Below the pieces are notes generated by a model. That model did no database searches, was not told where the DNA came from, and saw nothing but the letters and a program-made list of their open reading frames with translations. Below, piece after piece: positions 23,274 through 32,030 of a stretch of DNA of 64,000 nt (position 1 is the first letter of the stretch; each line of letters begins with the position of its first letter). The position numbers and the translations under genes are program-made. This DNA comes from Oscillibacter faecalis_A. GTDB lineage: Bacteria > Bacillota > Clostridia > Oscillospirales > Oscillospiraceae. The stretch is taken from NCBI RefSeq assembly GCF_029218125.1, contig NZ_JARFXX010000002.1:248001-312000 (forward strand), read 5' to 3'.

Positions 23274-25916
23274 ATGAACAAAGAACTGCCGAAGGTGTAT
23301 GAGCCCCAGCAGGTGGAGTCCCGCATTTATCAGATGTGGGAGGACCATGACTGCTTCAAGGGCGTGGAGGACCCGGAGAAGAAGCCCTTCTCCATCGTCA
23401 TGCCGCCCCCCAACGTCACCGGCCAGCTTCACATGGGTCACGCGCTGGACTGCACCTTACAGGATATCCTGACCCGCTTCAAGCGGATGCAGGGCTACGC
23501 CGCGCTGTGGCTCCCCGGCACCGACCACGCCGGCATCGCCACCCAGATCAAGGTGGAAGAAGAGCTGCGCGTCAAGGAGGGCAAGACCCGCTATGACCTG
23601 GGCCGGGAGAAGTTCCTGGAGCGGGTCTGGAAGTGGAAGGAGGAATACGGCAACCGCATCGTCCAGCAGCAGAAGAAGATGGGCGTATCCTGCGACTGGA
23701 GCCGCGCCCGCTTTACTATGGACGAGGGCTGCTCCAAGGCCGTGCGGGAGACGTTCTGCGAGCTCTATGACAAGGGTCTCATCTATAAGGGCAGCCGCAT
23801 CATCAACTGGTGCCCCCATTGCGTCACGGCTCTCTCTGACGCCGAGGTGGAGTATGTGGACAAGCCCGGCCACCTGTGGTATATCCGCTATCCTTTGGCA
23901 GACGGCTCCGGCGACATTGTGGTGGCTACTACCCGTCCCGAGACCATGATGGGCGATACCGGCGTGGCTGTGAACCCCAATGACGAGAAGTTCAAGCACC
24001 TCATCGGCAAAAAGTGCATTCTGCCCATCATGAACCGGGAGATTCCCATTGTGGGCGATGAATACTGCGAGATCGGCTTTGGCACCGGCGCCGTGAAGAT
24101 GACCCCTGCCCATGACCCCAATGACTTTGAGGTGGGCCTGCGGCACAATCTGGAGGTCATCCGGGTCATTGCCGACGATGGTAGAATCAACGAAAACGGC
24201 GGCCCCTACAATGGTATGGACCGTTACGAGTGCCGCAAGGCCATCGTGAAGGATCTGGAGGAGCAGGGCTATCTGGTGAAGGTAGAGCCTTACAACCATA
24301 ACGTGGGCACCTGCTACCGCTGCCATAACGATGTGGAGCCTCTGATCTCCGCCCAGTGGTTCGTGAAGATGGAGCCTTTGGCCAAGGAGGCCCTGCGGGT
24401 GGTGAACGAGGGCGAGGTAAAGTTTGTCCCCGAGCGCTTCTCCAAGACCTACACCAACTGGATGGAAAACTGCCATGACTGGTGCATTTCCCGCCAGCTC
24501 TGGTGGGGCCACCAGATTCCCGCGTGGACCTGCGATGACTGCGGCCACATCAACGTGAAGCGGGAGGACCCCACGGTCTGTGAAAAGTGCGGCAGCACCC
24601 ATCTGACCCGTGAGGAGGATGTGCTGGATACGTGGTTCTCCTCCGCCCTGTGGCCTTTCTCCACGCTGGGCTGGCCGGAGCAGACCGCTGACCTGAACTA
24701 CTGGTACCCCACCTCCGTCATGGTGACGGGCTATGACATCATCTTCTTCTGGGTGGCCCGGATGATCTTCTCCGGCTGCGAGCAGATGAAGAAAATTCCC
24801 TTCCACACCGTTTTGATTCACGGCCTTGTCCGGGATGATAAGGGCCGCAAGATGTCCAAGTCCCTCGGCAACGGCATCGACCCCCTGGAAATGGCGGAGA
24901 AATACGGCGCGGACGCTCTGCGATTCAACCTCATCACCGGCAACTCCCCCGGCAACGATACCCGGTTCTACACCGAAAAGTGCGAGGCCATGCGGAACTT
25001 TGCCAATAAGATCTGGAACGCCAGCCGCTTCGTGATGATGAACCTGACCATCGACCATTACGCCCTGCCCGATGCCGACAAGCTGGAGCGGGAGGACAAG
25101 TGGGTCCTCAGCAAGCTGAACCGGCTTGTGAAGGAGGTCACCGAGAATCTGGACAGCTATGAGATCGGCGTGGCCTCCGCCAAGGTCTATGACTTCATCT
25201 GGGACACCTACTGCGACTGGTATATCGAGCTGACCAAGACCCGCCTGAACGGCACGGACGAGGCCGCCAAGCTCACAGCGCAGAATGTGCTGTGCTATGT
25301 GCTGGTGACGCTTTTGAAGCTGCTGCACCCCTTCATGCCCTTCATCACGGAGGAGATCTATCAGGCGCTTCCCAAGTGTGACGGTGCCTCTGACATTCTG
25401 ATGATGGCCCAGTGGCCGGAGTATACTGAGGCCCTGAATTTCCCGGCAGAGGAAAACGCCATGGAGGCCGTCATGGACCTCATCCGGGCTATTCGCGCCC
25501 GTCGGGCCGAGATGAACGTGCCCCCCTCCAAGAAGGCGGAGCTGCGAATCGTCACCGGCCAGCCGGAGGCGTACCGGCAGGGCCTCCATTTTATCCAGCG
25601 CCTTGCCTATGCCAGCGAGGTGGCGTTCCCGGAGTCCGCGCCGGCGGATGTGACCGGCCTTGTCAGCGTGGTGACCCATGACGCCACCGCCTACCTGCCC
25701 CTCAGCGAGCTGGTGGACCTTGCGGCGGAGCGGGAGCGCATTGCCAAGGAGCTTGAAAAGGCGAAAAACGGCCTGCGTATCACCGAGGGCAAGCTCTCCA
25801 ACGAGAAGTTTGTGGCCCACGCCCCCGAAAACGTGGTAAACGCGGAGCGGGAGAAGGTCACTAAGTACAAGGAGCTCATTGCCAAGCTGGAGGAATCTGC
25901 CAAGGCCATGGCATAA
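23274..25916 (+). CDS. valS: Valyl-tRNA synthetase
   Basis: Charges tRNA-Val. The 880-aa class I synthetase has the HIGH motif as HMGH (residues 53-56) and KMSKS at 526-530. The editing domain lies in between (TTRPETMMGDTGVAVNPND). The C terminus is the tRNA-binding coiled coil (AAERERIAKELEKAKNGLRI onward) typical of ValRS. Length and order are normal. AAAGGAGAATC precedes the start. Expression is governed by the T-box leader. Confidence 0.98.
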   Translation: MNKELPKVYEPQQVESRIYQMWEDHDCFKGVEDPEKKPFSIVMPPPNVTGQLHMGHALDCTLQDILTRFKRMQGYAALWLPGTDHAGIATQIKVEEELRVKEGKTRYDLGREKFLERVWKWKEEYGNRIVQQQKKMGVSCDWSRARFTMDEGCSKAVRETFCELYDKGLIYKGSRIINWCPHCVTALSDAEVEYVDKPGHLWYIRYPLADGSGDIVVATTRPETMMGDTGVAVNPNDEKFKHLIGKKCILPIMNREIPIVGDEYCEIGFGTGAVKMTPAHDPNDFEVGLRHNLEVIRVIADDGRINENGGPYNGMDRYECRKAIVKDLEEQGYLVKVEPYNHNVGTCYRCHNDVEPLISAQWFVKMEPLAKEALRVVNEGEVKFVPERFSKTYTNWMENCHDWCISRQLWWGHQIPAWTCDDCGHINVKREDPTVCEKCGSTHLTREEDVLDTWFSSALWPFSTLGWPEQTADLNYWYPTSVMVTGYDIIFFWVARMIFSGCEQMKKIPFHTVLIHGLVRDDKGRKMSKSLGNGIDPLEMAEKYGADALRFNLITGNSPGNDTRFYTEKCEAMRNFANKIWNASRFVMMNLTIDHYALPDADKLEREDKWVLSKLNRLVKEVTENLDSYEIGVASAKVYDFIWDTYCDWYIELTKTRLNGTDEAAKLTAQNVLCYVLVTLLKLLHPFMPFITEEIYQALPKCDGASDILMMAQWPEYTEALNFPAEENAMEAVMDLIRAIRARRAEMNVPPSKKAELRIVTGQPEAYRQGLHFIQRLAYASEVAFPESAPADVTGLVSVVTHDATAYLPLSELVDLAAERERIAKELEKAKNGLRITEGKLSNEKFVAHAPENVVNAEREKVTKYKELIAKLEESAKAMA

Positions 25917-25934
25917 TTCCCGAAAAGGCAATCA

Positions 25935-25969
25935 AATCCCCCGGCGCTTTTGGCGTCCGGGGGATTTTT
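25935..25969 (+). terminator. Terminator of valS
   Basis: AATCCCCCGG-type stem closed by CCGGGGGATT around a short GC-flanked TTTT loop, followed by TTTTCC. Confidence 0.88.
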
Positions 25970-25975
25970 CCGCCC

Positions 25976-26004
25976 TTGACGGATGAATGTCCGGGGTATA
26001 AAAT
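25976..26004 (+). promoter_or_regulatory. Promoter of the mogA-proBAC region
   Basis: TTGACG (25976-25981), 17-bp spacer, TAAAAT (25999-26004), 29 bp before the mogA-like start. Confidence 0.75.
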
Positions 26005-26032
26005 CAAACCAAATCAAAAGGGAGGTGCCGGA

Positions 26033-26512
26033 ATGGAATATCAGGCGGCAGTTATCACCGTCAGCGACGGGTGCAGCGCCGGGACACGGACGGACACCAG
26101 CGGCCCTGCGGTGCGGGCCATGCTGGAGGGGGCCGGGTATCGGGTTCTCCACACGGCTGTTGTGCCGGACGATAAGCTGACCATCAGCCGGGAGCTGTGC
26201 CGCTGCGCCGATGAGCTGGGATGCGATTTGGTGCTTACCACCGGCGGCACCGGCCTTTCGTCCCGGGATGTGACCCCGGAGGCCACCCGGGCGGTGGTGC
26301 ACCGGGAAATTCCGGCCATCCCGCAGACCATGCTGTATGCAAGCCTTGCCATCACGCCCCGGGCCATGCTGTCCCGGGCCGCGGCGGGGACGCGGGGGAG
26401 CTGCCTCATCATCAATCTGCCGGGGTCGGAAAAGGCGGCAAGGGAAAATTTAGCGGCGGTGCTGGACACGCTGGGCCACGCGCTGGAGATGCTGCGCGGC
26501 GGCGGACACTGA
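26033..26512 (+). CDS. MogA/MoaB family molybdenum cofactor protein
   Basis: A 159-aa protein of the MogA/MoaB fold, which adenylylates molybdopterin before metal insertion. The hallmark VLTTGGTGLSSRDVTPEATR is complete. AVITVSDGCSAGTRTDTSGP opens the protein, as in MoaB/MogA. Whether it is catalytically MogA cannot be decided, because no other molybdenum-cofactor gene is in the window. AGGGAGGTGCCGG precedes the start at 26033; the 19-codon longer frame overlaps the promoter. It lies 31 bp before proB and may be cotranscribed with proBAC. Confidence 0.88.
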   Translation: MEYQAAVITVSDGCSAGTRTDTSGPAVRAMLEGAGYRVLHTAVVPDDKLTISRELCRCADELGCDLVLTTGGTGLSSRDVTPEATRAVVHREIPAIPQTMLYASLAITPRAMLSRAAAGTRGSCLIINLPGSEKAARENLAAVLDTLGHALEMLRGGGH

Positions 26513-26543
26513 GCCGCGCCAAATACGAAAAGAGGAAAATGCA

Positions 26544-27323
26544 ATGCGAATCGTAGTCAAGGTCGGCACCTCCACGCTGGCCCACCCCACGGGGCGGCAG
26601 AACATTCAGCGGATGGAGCGGCTGTGCAAGGTTTTAAGCGATCTGAAAAACGCGGGCCATGAGGTGATTTTAGTTTCCTCCGGCGCTATTGCCATGGGCG
26701 TCGGCAAGCTGAACCTGCCGGGGCGTCCGGCGGATATGCCTACGAAGCAGGCGGCGGCTGCCATCGGCCAGTGCGAGCTGATGTATTTCTATGACAAGCT
26801 GTTCACCGAATACAATCATACGGTGGCCCAGTTGCTCATCACCGCGCCGGACATCGCCGAGGGCGGTGTCCGCAAGGAAAATTTCCATAATACACTGGAA
26901 CGGCTGCTGGATTTGGGGGCGCTGCCGGTCATCAATGAAAACGATACCATCTCCACGGATGAAATCGTCATCGGGGACAACGACACCCTCTCCGCCACGG
27001 TGGCGGCCACTGTCCGGGCGGAGCTGCTGATTCTGCTGTCGGACATTGACGGACTGTATGACAGCGACCCCCATAAAAACCCGGACGCCAAGCTCATTTC
27101 CGTGGTGCCGGAGCTGACGGAGGATATTCTGCGCCTTGGCGGCGGGGCCGGCTCCGCGCTGGGGACCGGCGGCATGGCCACCAAGCTCCACGCGGCGCAG
27201 ATTGCCACGGCGGCGGGCTGTGAAATGGTCATCGCCAACGGGCAGGCCCCGGAGCTGCTGTACGATATTGCGGCGGGTAAGCCGGTAGGCACCCGCTTTT
27301 TGACAGGGAGGGCAAATACATGA
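26544..27323 (+). CDS. proB: Glutamate 5-kinase (without PUA domain)
   Basis: First step of proline synthesis: glutamate to glutamyl-5-phosphate. The 259-aa amino-acid-kinase fold has VVKVGTSTL at the start, VSSGAIAMGVGKL, PVINENDTIS, IGDNDTLSATVA and LLSDIDGLYDSDPHKNPDA. The C-terminal PUA domain of E. coli ProB is missing, as in many Clostridia. The stop overlaps the proA start by ATGA, so the two are coupled. Confidence 0.97.
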   Translation: MRIVVKVGTSTLAHPTGRQNIQRMERLCKVLSDLKNAGHEVILVSSGAIAMGVGKLNLPGRPADMPTKQAAAAIGQCELMYFYDKLFTEYNHTVAQLLITAPDIAEGGVRKENFHNTLERLLDLGALPVINENDTISTDEIVIGDNDTLSATVAATVRAELLILLSDIDGLYDSDPHKNPDAKLISVVPELTEDILRLGGGAGSALGTGGMATKLHAAQIATAAGCEMVIANGQAPELLYDIAAGKPVGTRFLTGRANT

Positions 27324-28588
27324 CAACGCTGGAGCTGATTGAAAAAACAAAGGCGGCGTGGGGAAGCCTCCGGGATACGGACACAGACGCCCGGAACCGA
27401 ATCCTCACCGAAATGGCGGCGTGCCTTGAGGCGGACAGCGCTGCGATCTTAGAGCAGAATCGGGCGGACATGGCGGACGCCCGGGGACATATTTCCGATG
27501 TGATGCTGGACCGTCTGCGGCTGGACGAGGGCCGCATTGCCGCCATGGCGGCGGGCATCCGGGCGGCAGCCGCGCTGCCGGACCATGTGGGGCGCATCCT
27601 GTCGGAATTTCACCATGCCAACGGCATGACCATTTACAAAAAGCAGGTGCCGCTGGGGCTGGTGGCCATTATTTACGAGAGCCGCCCCAACGTGACCTCC
27701 GATGCGGCGGCGCTGTGCGTCAAAAGCGGCAATGTCTGCGTGCTCCGCAGTGGGCGGGAGGCCATCCGAACCTCCACGGCCATTGTGGCGGCCCTGAAGC
27801 GGGGCATCCGGCAGGCTGGTGCGAACCCGGATATCGTGAATATTTTAGAGGACACCAGCCATGAAAGTGCCAACGTCCTCATGACAGCGGACGGTCTGGT
27901 GGATCTGCTGATTCCCCGTGGCGGCGCGGGGCTGATTCGGGCCTGCGTGGAGCACGCCACGGTGCCCTGCATCCAGACCGGTACCGGTATCTGCCATGTA
28001 TATGTGGACGAATACGCCGATTTGGACATGGCCTTGAAGATCATTGTCAATGCCAAGACCAGCCGCCCCTCCGTGTGCAACGCTGAGGAGGTGTGTCTGG
28101 TGCACAGTGCCGTGGCGGAACGGTTTTTGCCGATGCTGCACGCGGCTCTGACAGGGAGTGTGCAGGTGTCTGCACAGGTGTCAAGCCCTGCGCCGGTGGA
28201 GCTGCGGCTGGATGAACGGGCGGCGGCCATCATCCCCGGAACGCCGGCGGGGCCCATGGATTTCGACACGGAATTTCTGGACTACATTTTAGCGGTGAAG
28301 GTGGTGGACAGCGTGGACGAGGCGGTGGCCCACATCCTGAAGCACTCCACCCACCACAGCGAGGCCATCATTACGGAAAACGAGGAAAACGCGGAACGCT
28401 TTGTCAACGGGACGGACAGCGCGGCGGTATATGTCAACGCCTCCACCCGCTTTACGGACGGAGGGGAGTTCGGTCTCGGCTGCGAGATGGGGATTTCCAC
28501 ACAGAAGCTCCACGCCCGGGGCCCTATGGGGCTGGATGAGCTGAGTACCTATAAGTATATTATCCGCGGCAGCGGACAGATCAGATAA
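27320..28588 (+). CDS. proA: Gamma-glutamyl phosphate reductase
   Basis: Second step of proline synthesis, NADPH-dependent. The 422-aa aldehyde-dehydrogenase-fold protein contains VPLGLVAIIYESRPNVTSDA, the nucleotide-binding LRSGREAI, catalytic cysteine in NAKTSRPSVCNAEEVCLVH, and the signature ASTRFTDGGEFGLGCEMGIS. Overlaps proB by 4 bp. Confidence 0.98.
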   Translation: MTTLELIEKTKAAWGSLRDTDTDARNRILTEMAACLEADSAAILEQNRADMADARGHISDVMLDRLRLDEGRIAAMAAGIRAAAALPDHVGRILSEFHHANGMTIYKKQVPLGLVAIIYESRPNVTSDAAALCVKSGNVCVLRSGREAIRTSTAIVAALKRGIRQAGANPDIVNILEDTSHESANVLMTADGLVDLLIPRGGAGLIRACVEHATVPCIQTGTGICHVYVDEYADLDMALKIIVNAKTSRPSVCNAEEVCLVHSAVAERFLPMLHAALTGSVQVSAQVSSPAPVELRLDERAAAIIPGTPAGPMDFDTEFLDYILAVKVVDSVDEAVAHILKHSTHHSEAIITENEENAERFVNGTDSAAVYVNASTRFTDGGEFGLGCEMGISTQKLHARGPMGLDELSTYKYIIRGSGQIR

Positions 28589-28600
28589 GGAGAGAGCAAC

Positions 28601-29401
28601 ATGGCAAGCTATGAGGCCGGTTTTATCGGCGCAGGCAATATGGGCGGCGCACTGGCGGTGGCCGCTGTTAAGCAGGTTGGCGGAGCGCGGGTCGCCGTGA
28701 CCTGTTCCACTCCGGAGCACACTGCAAGCACGGCGGCTCGGCTGGACTGCCGCCCGGAAACGGCGGAAAACATTCTGGCAAACAGCCGGTTCGTTTTCCT
28801 CGGCGTAAAGCCGCAGGCGGTGAGCGGTGTTTTGGCGGGGCTGACAGAGGCGGTGGCGTCCTCAGAGGCGGTGCTTGTCTCCATGCTGGCGGGGGTCACG
28901 CTGGAAAGACTGGCAGACCTTCTGGGTGCGGACAAGAAAATCATCCGCATCATGCCCAACACCCCCTGTACCGTGGAGGAGGGACTGATTCTCTACGCCG
29001 CCAATGACCGCGTAAGCGGGGAGGAGCTGGACGCCTTCCGGGGACTGATGCGCGCGGCGGGCGAGCTGGACGAGCTGCCGGAGCACCTCATTGATGCGGC
29101 CAGCGCCGTGTCCGGCTGCGGGCCGGCCTATGCGTATCTCTTTATCGAGGCGCTGGCGGACGGAGGCGTGAAGTGCGGCCTGCCCCGGAGCAAGGCTATC
29201 CGCTACGCCGCGCAGATGCTTCGCGGCAGCGCGGCGCTGGTGCTCCAGTCCGGCAAGCACCCGGAGCTTTTGAAGGACGAGGTGTGCAGCCCCGGCGGCA
29301 GCACCATTGCCGGTGTGGCGGCACTGGAGGACCGTGGTTTCCGGGGGGCCTGCATCGCCGCCGTGGAGGCGGCCTGCAAGCGCACGAAGGAACTTGGCTG
29401 A
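28601..29401 (+). CDS. proC: Pyrroline-5-carboxylate reductase
   Basis: Last step of proline synthesis. The 266-aa protein has a Rossmann start (GFIGAGNMGGALAVA), FLGVKPQAV, IIRIMPNTPCTVEEGL and the ProC signature near the C terminus (LKDEVCSPGGSTIAGVAALE). It ends the proBAC run, 12 bp after proA, and is followed by a strong terminator. The three genes give a complete glutamate-to-proline route. Confidence 0.98.
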   Translation: MASYEAGFIGAGNMGGALAVAAVKQVGGARVAVTCSTPEHTASTAARLDCRPETAENILANSRFVFLGVKPQAVSGVLAGLTEAVASSEAVLVSMLAGVTLERLADLLGADKKIIRIMPNTPCTVEEGLILYAANDRVSGEELDAFRGLMRAAGELDELPEHLIDAASAVSGCGPAYAYLFIEALADGGVKCGLPRSKAIRYAAQMLRGSAALVLQSGKHPELLKDEVCSPGGSTIAGVAALEDRGFRGACIAAVEAACKRTKELG

Positions 29402-29415
29402 AAAACGGGAGCAAC

Positions 29416-29456
29416 AAAAATCGCGGCGCCGGAAATCTCCGGTGCCGCGATTTTTT
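29416..29456. terminator. Bidirectional terminator between proC and HAD gene
   Basis: AAATCGCGGC/GCCGCGATTT stem with T tract on the plus side and an A tract before it that becomes T on the minus strand. Confidence 0.88.
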
Positions 29457-29464
29457 GTGTACTT

Positions 29465-30112
29465 TTATACGGTACGAGCCTCCGGCCTCCACAGGAGCTC
29501 TTCAAAGCCGGTGATATAGACATCACAGAAGGCGCGCATTTCCTTTTCGTCTCCGGCGAAAAAGTCATCGTAAACGCCCACCACCCGCATTTTTGCGCTG
29601 CGGGCGCCCCGGCAGGCGGCAAGGCTGTCATCAAACAGCGTGCAGCTTTCCGGCTCCACACCAAGTTGCCGGGCCACGGTGAGCCAGAGCTGCTTGTCCT
29701 TTTTTTCGAGGCCAAGCTCCTGCGCGAAGGTGACGGACTCGAAATATTTCATCAGCCCCAGCTTTTCCATGGCGGTGCGGCAGTGCACCGGCACGCTGGA
29801 GGTCACCAGCGCCATCCGGCGGTTTTCCATGCGGCACTGCTTCAAAAATGCCCGAACACCGGGCTTTACCGTCACATGGGCGTAGGCGTCCTTGGCAAGC
29901 TCCATCCACTCCGCCATGATGGCCTCCTCGCTTTCCGGGAGATGGCAGAATTCCTTGGTGAACTTGGCGGCAAGGGGGAAAATGGTGTGGGCCACGCCCT
30001 CGTAGTAGGCGCGGGTATAGGGCAGACCCCGGCGGGCTAAAAATTCCCGGTCCACGTCCTTCCATACGCCGTTGGAGTCGATCAGCGTACCGTCCATATC
30101 GAATAAATACAT
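29465..30112 (-). CDS. HAD-superfamily hydrolase (beta-phosphoglucomutase/phosphatase-like)
   Basis: A 215-aa protein beginning YLFDMDGTLIDSNG (HAD motif I). VTSSVP supplies motif II, the lysine region lies near GLEKKDKQ, and LFDDSLAA supplies motif IV. A helical cap lies between residues ~15 and 85. Likely a small-molecule phosphatase; substrate unknown. The start at 30112 has AAGGAGCAATG upstream, inside the end of the preceding glycosylase gene, whose stop is one base away. The two are an operon. Confidence 0.9.
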   Translation of the reverse strand: MYLFDMDGTLIDSNGVWKDVDREFLARRGLPYTRAYYEGVAHTIFPLAAKFTKEFCHLPESEEAIMAEWMELAKDAYAHVTVKPGVRAFLKQCRMENRRMALVTSSVPVHCRTAMEKLGLMKYFESVTFAQELGLEKKDKQLWLTVARQLGVEPESCTLFDDSLAACRGARSAKMRVVGVYDDFFAGDEKEMRAFCDVYITGFEELLWRPEARTV

Positions 30113-30113
30113 A

Positions 30114-30731
30114 TCATTGCTCCTTTTCAAGCCAGAACCGCCATGGGAAATCCTTTGCCTCCTCCGCGTAGTCCACACCGATGCGCGGCCCGGTGCAAAG
30201 CCGCTCCGGTTCGTGGGGCGGCTCCGCAAGGCCGATGTCTGCAAGGGAATCGCAGAGGAACAGCGTGTCCCCCGTCAGGTCCAGCCGGTTCTGCGCCGTG
30301 GTGAGGTCCAGCGCTTTGCAGATCTTGCCGGGGCCGTTGAGAAAGTTTTTCCGGCGGTAAGCGTTCATGGGGGCGTCCCCATAGCGCAGACGCCGCATGA
30401 CGTCACCCCCTGCCGTGCCCTCCAGCGCCCGCAGCAAAACGGCGGCAGGCTCGCCCTCCGGCTCCGTGACGAAGTTCAGGCAGTGGTACATCCCGTAGAT
30501 GAAATAGATATAGGCGTGGCCGGGGGCCATAAACAGCGTTTCCGTCCGGGCGGTGCGGCGGTAATTGTAGGCGTGGCACGCCTTGTCGCACCGACCGATG
30601 TACGCCTCCGTCTCCGTGATGCGGCCCGCCAGCAGCGTGCCGCCATAGCTTCGCACCAGATATTTTCCCAGCAGAGCAGGGGCCACCGTCAGAGTGTCCC
30701 GGTCAAAAAAATCGCGGGTCAGCTTTGCCAT
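30114..30731 (-). CDS. DNA-3-methyladenine glycosylase (MPG/AAG type)
   Basis: Removes alkylated purines from DNA. The 205-aa protein matches the Aag family: LTRDFFDRDTLTVAPALLGK, ETEAYIGRCDKACHAY (with the catalytic glutamate), FMAPGHAYIYFIYGMYHCLN, and GPGKICKALDLT. The start at 30731 has GGGAGATG upstream; the 16-codon longer frame lacks support. Joined to the HAD gene downstream. Confidence 0.95.
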   Translation of the reverse strand: MAKLTRDFFDRDTLTVAPALLGKYLVRSYGGTLLAGRITETEAYIGRCDKACHAYNYRRTARTETLFMAPGHAYIYFIYGMYHCLNFVTEPEGEPAAVLLRALEGTAGGDVMRRLRYGDAPMNAYRRKNFLNGPGKICKALDLTTAQNRLDLTGDTLFLCDSLADIGLAEPPHEPERLCTGPRIGVDYAEEAKDFPWRFWLEKEQ

Positions 30732-30837
30732 AGCGCATCTCCCAATAAAAAGCGGCAAAAATGTTGTAAAAATCCACAAAAGCGGCGGAAAATCCCCGGC
30801 GGCTTTTGCAGTCCGCAGAAAAGTGAGGACAGCCCCC

Positions 30838-30866
30838 TTGCGGAGCGGGCCGATTTTTACTATAAT
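30838..30866 (+). promoter_or_regulatory. Promoter of the EamA transporter gene
   Basis: TTGCGG (30838-30843), 17-bp spacer, TATAAT (30861-30866), followed by a T-rich leader. Confidence 0.8.
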
Positions 30867-30920
30867 CGAACAATCAAATTTTTTTTATTTTATCATATCT
30901 TTTGAAGGGGAGCAAGTTTT

Positions 30921-31823
30921 ATGAAGCACAATTCCCTGCGGCAGTCCTCCTACGCCGTTTTGGCGGCGCTGATCTGGGGAACGGCCTTTGTGGCGCAGAG
31001 CATGGCGGCTGGGGCCGTGCCCTCCTTTGCGTTCAACGCGTCCCGGGCGGTCATTGCCTTTGCTTTTTTGCTGGTGCTGTGCGTGGTTCTGCGGGCAGTC
31101 CGCAGGCGGCAGGGCAAGCCCGTCAGCACCACCCGGTCGAAAAAGGACCTGCTGCTGGGAGGCCTTTGCTGCGGCGTTGCCATGGGCCTTGCCACCTATC
31201 TTCAGCAAAAGGGCTTGGAGACCACTACCTCCGGCAAGGCGAGCTTTATTACAACGCTTTACATTGTGCTGATACCCATTGCCGGCCTTTTTATGAAAAA
31301 GCGGGTGCCCCGCACCATCTGGCTCAGCGTGGCGCTGGCGGTGGTGGGCTTGTACTGCCTGTGCGTTACGGAGAGCTTTACCATTTCCTCCGGCGATCTC
31401 TGCGTGCTGCTGTGCGCCTTTGTGTTCACGGGACAGATTCTCTTTGTGGACCATTTTGCAAAATATGTGGACGGAGTGGAGCTCTCCTGCGCCCAGTTTT
31501 TCTTTATGACCATTTTTTCGCTGGCAGGGACGCTGCTCTTTGAGACGCCCACATGGGCGGGGATTCAGGGCGCCATGGGGCAGATTTTGTATGTGGGAAT
31601 TTTGTCCAGCGGCGTTGCCTACACGCTTCAGATCATGGCGCAGAAGGATTCCGACCCTGCGGTCATCTCGCTGCTGCTGAGTCTTGAATCCGTGTTTGCC
31701 GCCATCTCCGGCGCCGTGATTTTGGGGGACCGCCTCAGCGGCCGGGAGTATTTCGGCTGTGCGGTAATGCTGGCGGCAGTGGTGCTGGCCCAGCTCCCGG
31801 AAAAGAAAAAGGCGGCGGTGTGA
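30921..31823 (+). CDS. EamA/DMT-superfamily transporter
   Basis: A 300-aa membrane protein with ten hydrophobic segments in two five-helix EamA repeats (residues ~7-145 and ~155-295). LAALIWGTAFVAQSMAAGAV opens the first, and GVAYTLQIMAQKDSDPAVIS lies in the second. The family exports or imports amino acids and metabolites; the substrate cannot be assigned. GAAGGGGAGC precedes the start. Single-gene unit with own promoter and terminator. Confidence 0.92.
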   Translation: MKHNSLRQSSYAVLAALIWGTAFVAQSMAAGAVPSFAFNASRAVIAFAFLLVLCVVLRAVRRRQGKPVSTTRSKKDLLLGGLCCGVAMGLATYLQQKGLETTTSGKASFITTLYIVLIPIAGLFMKKRVPRTIWLSVALAVVGLYCLCVTESFTISSGDLCVLLCAFVFTGQILFVDHFAKYVDGVELSCAQFFFMTIFSLAGTLLFETPTWAGIQGAMGQILYVGILSSGVAYTLQIMAQKDSDPAVISLLLSLESVFAAISGAVILGDRLSGREYFGCAVMLAAVVLAQLPEKKKAAV

Positions 31824-31842
31824 CCGCAAAGGACCATTTTAG

Positions 31843-31873
31843 ACAGCGAAGCCGAAGGGCTTCGCTGTTTTTC
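31843..31873 (+). terminator. Terminator of the EamA gene
   Basis: ACAGCGAAGCC-3-GGGCTTCGCTGT stem followed by TTTTTC. Confidence 0.88.
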
Positions 31874-31897
31874 TGCGCGGAGAGGGGGGCTGCCCTC

Positions 31898-32006
31898 TTG
31901 AAAAACGGTGGGGCGGTGTGGTATACTTTATCCTGTATTACTATGGTACTGGCTGCCATTCGGGAGTACGGTATCATCTGTTGACAGGTGCATAGACACC
32001 TGTCAA
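31898..32006 (+). promoter_or_regulatory. Promoter and palindrome upstream of the TagA-like gene
   Basis: TTGAAA (31898-31903), 18-bp spacer, TATACT (31922-31927) with TGG before it. A perfect 10-bp inverted repeat TTGACAGGTG-6-CACCTGTCAA (31981-32006) lies in the leader and could be an operator or an RNA hairpin near the ribosome binding site. Confidence 0.6.
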
Positions 32007-32030
32007 TGGACGGCATGAAAGGTGGAGCGT

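Noticed and set aside
23457..25931. 824-aa minus-strand frame opposite valS
   Set aside because: Pure shadow of valS; no motif, start signal or promoter.
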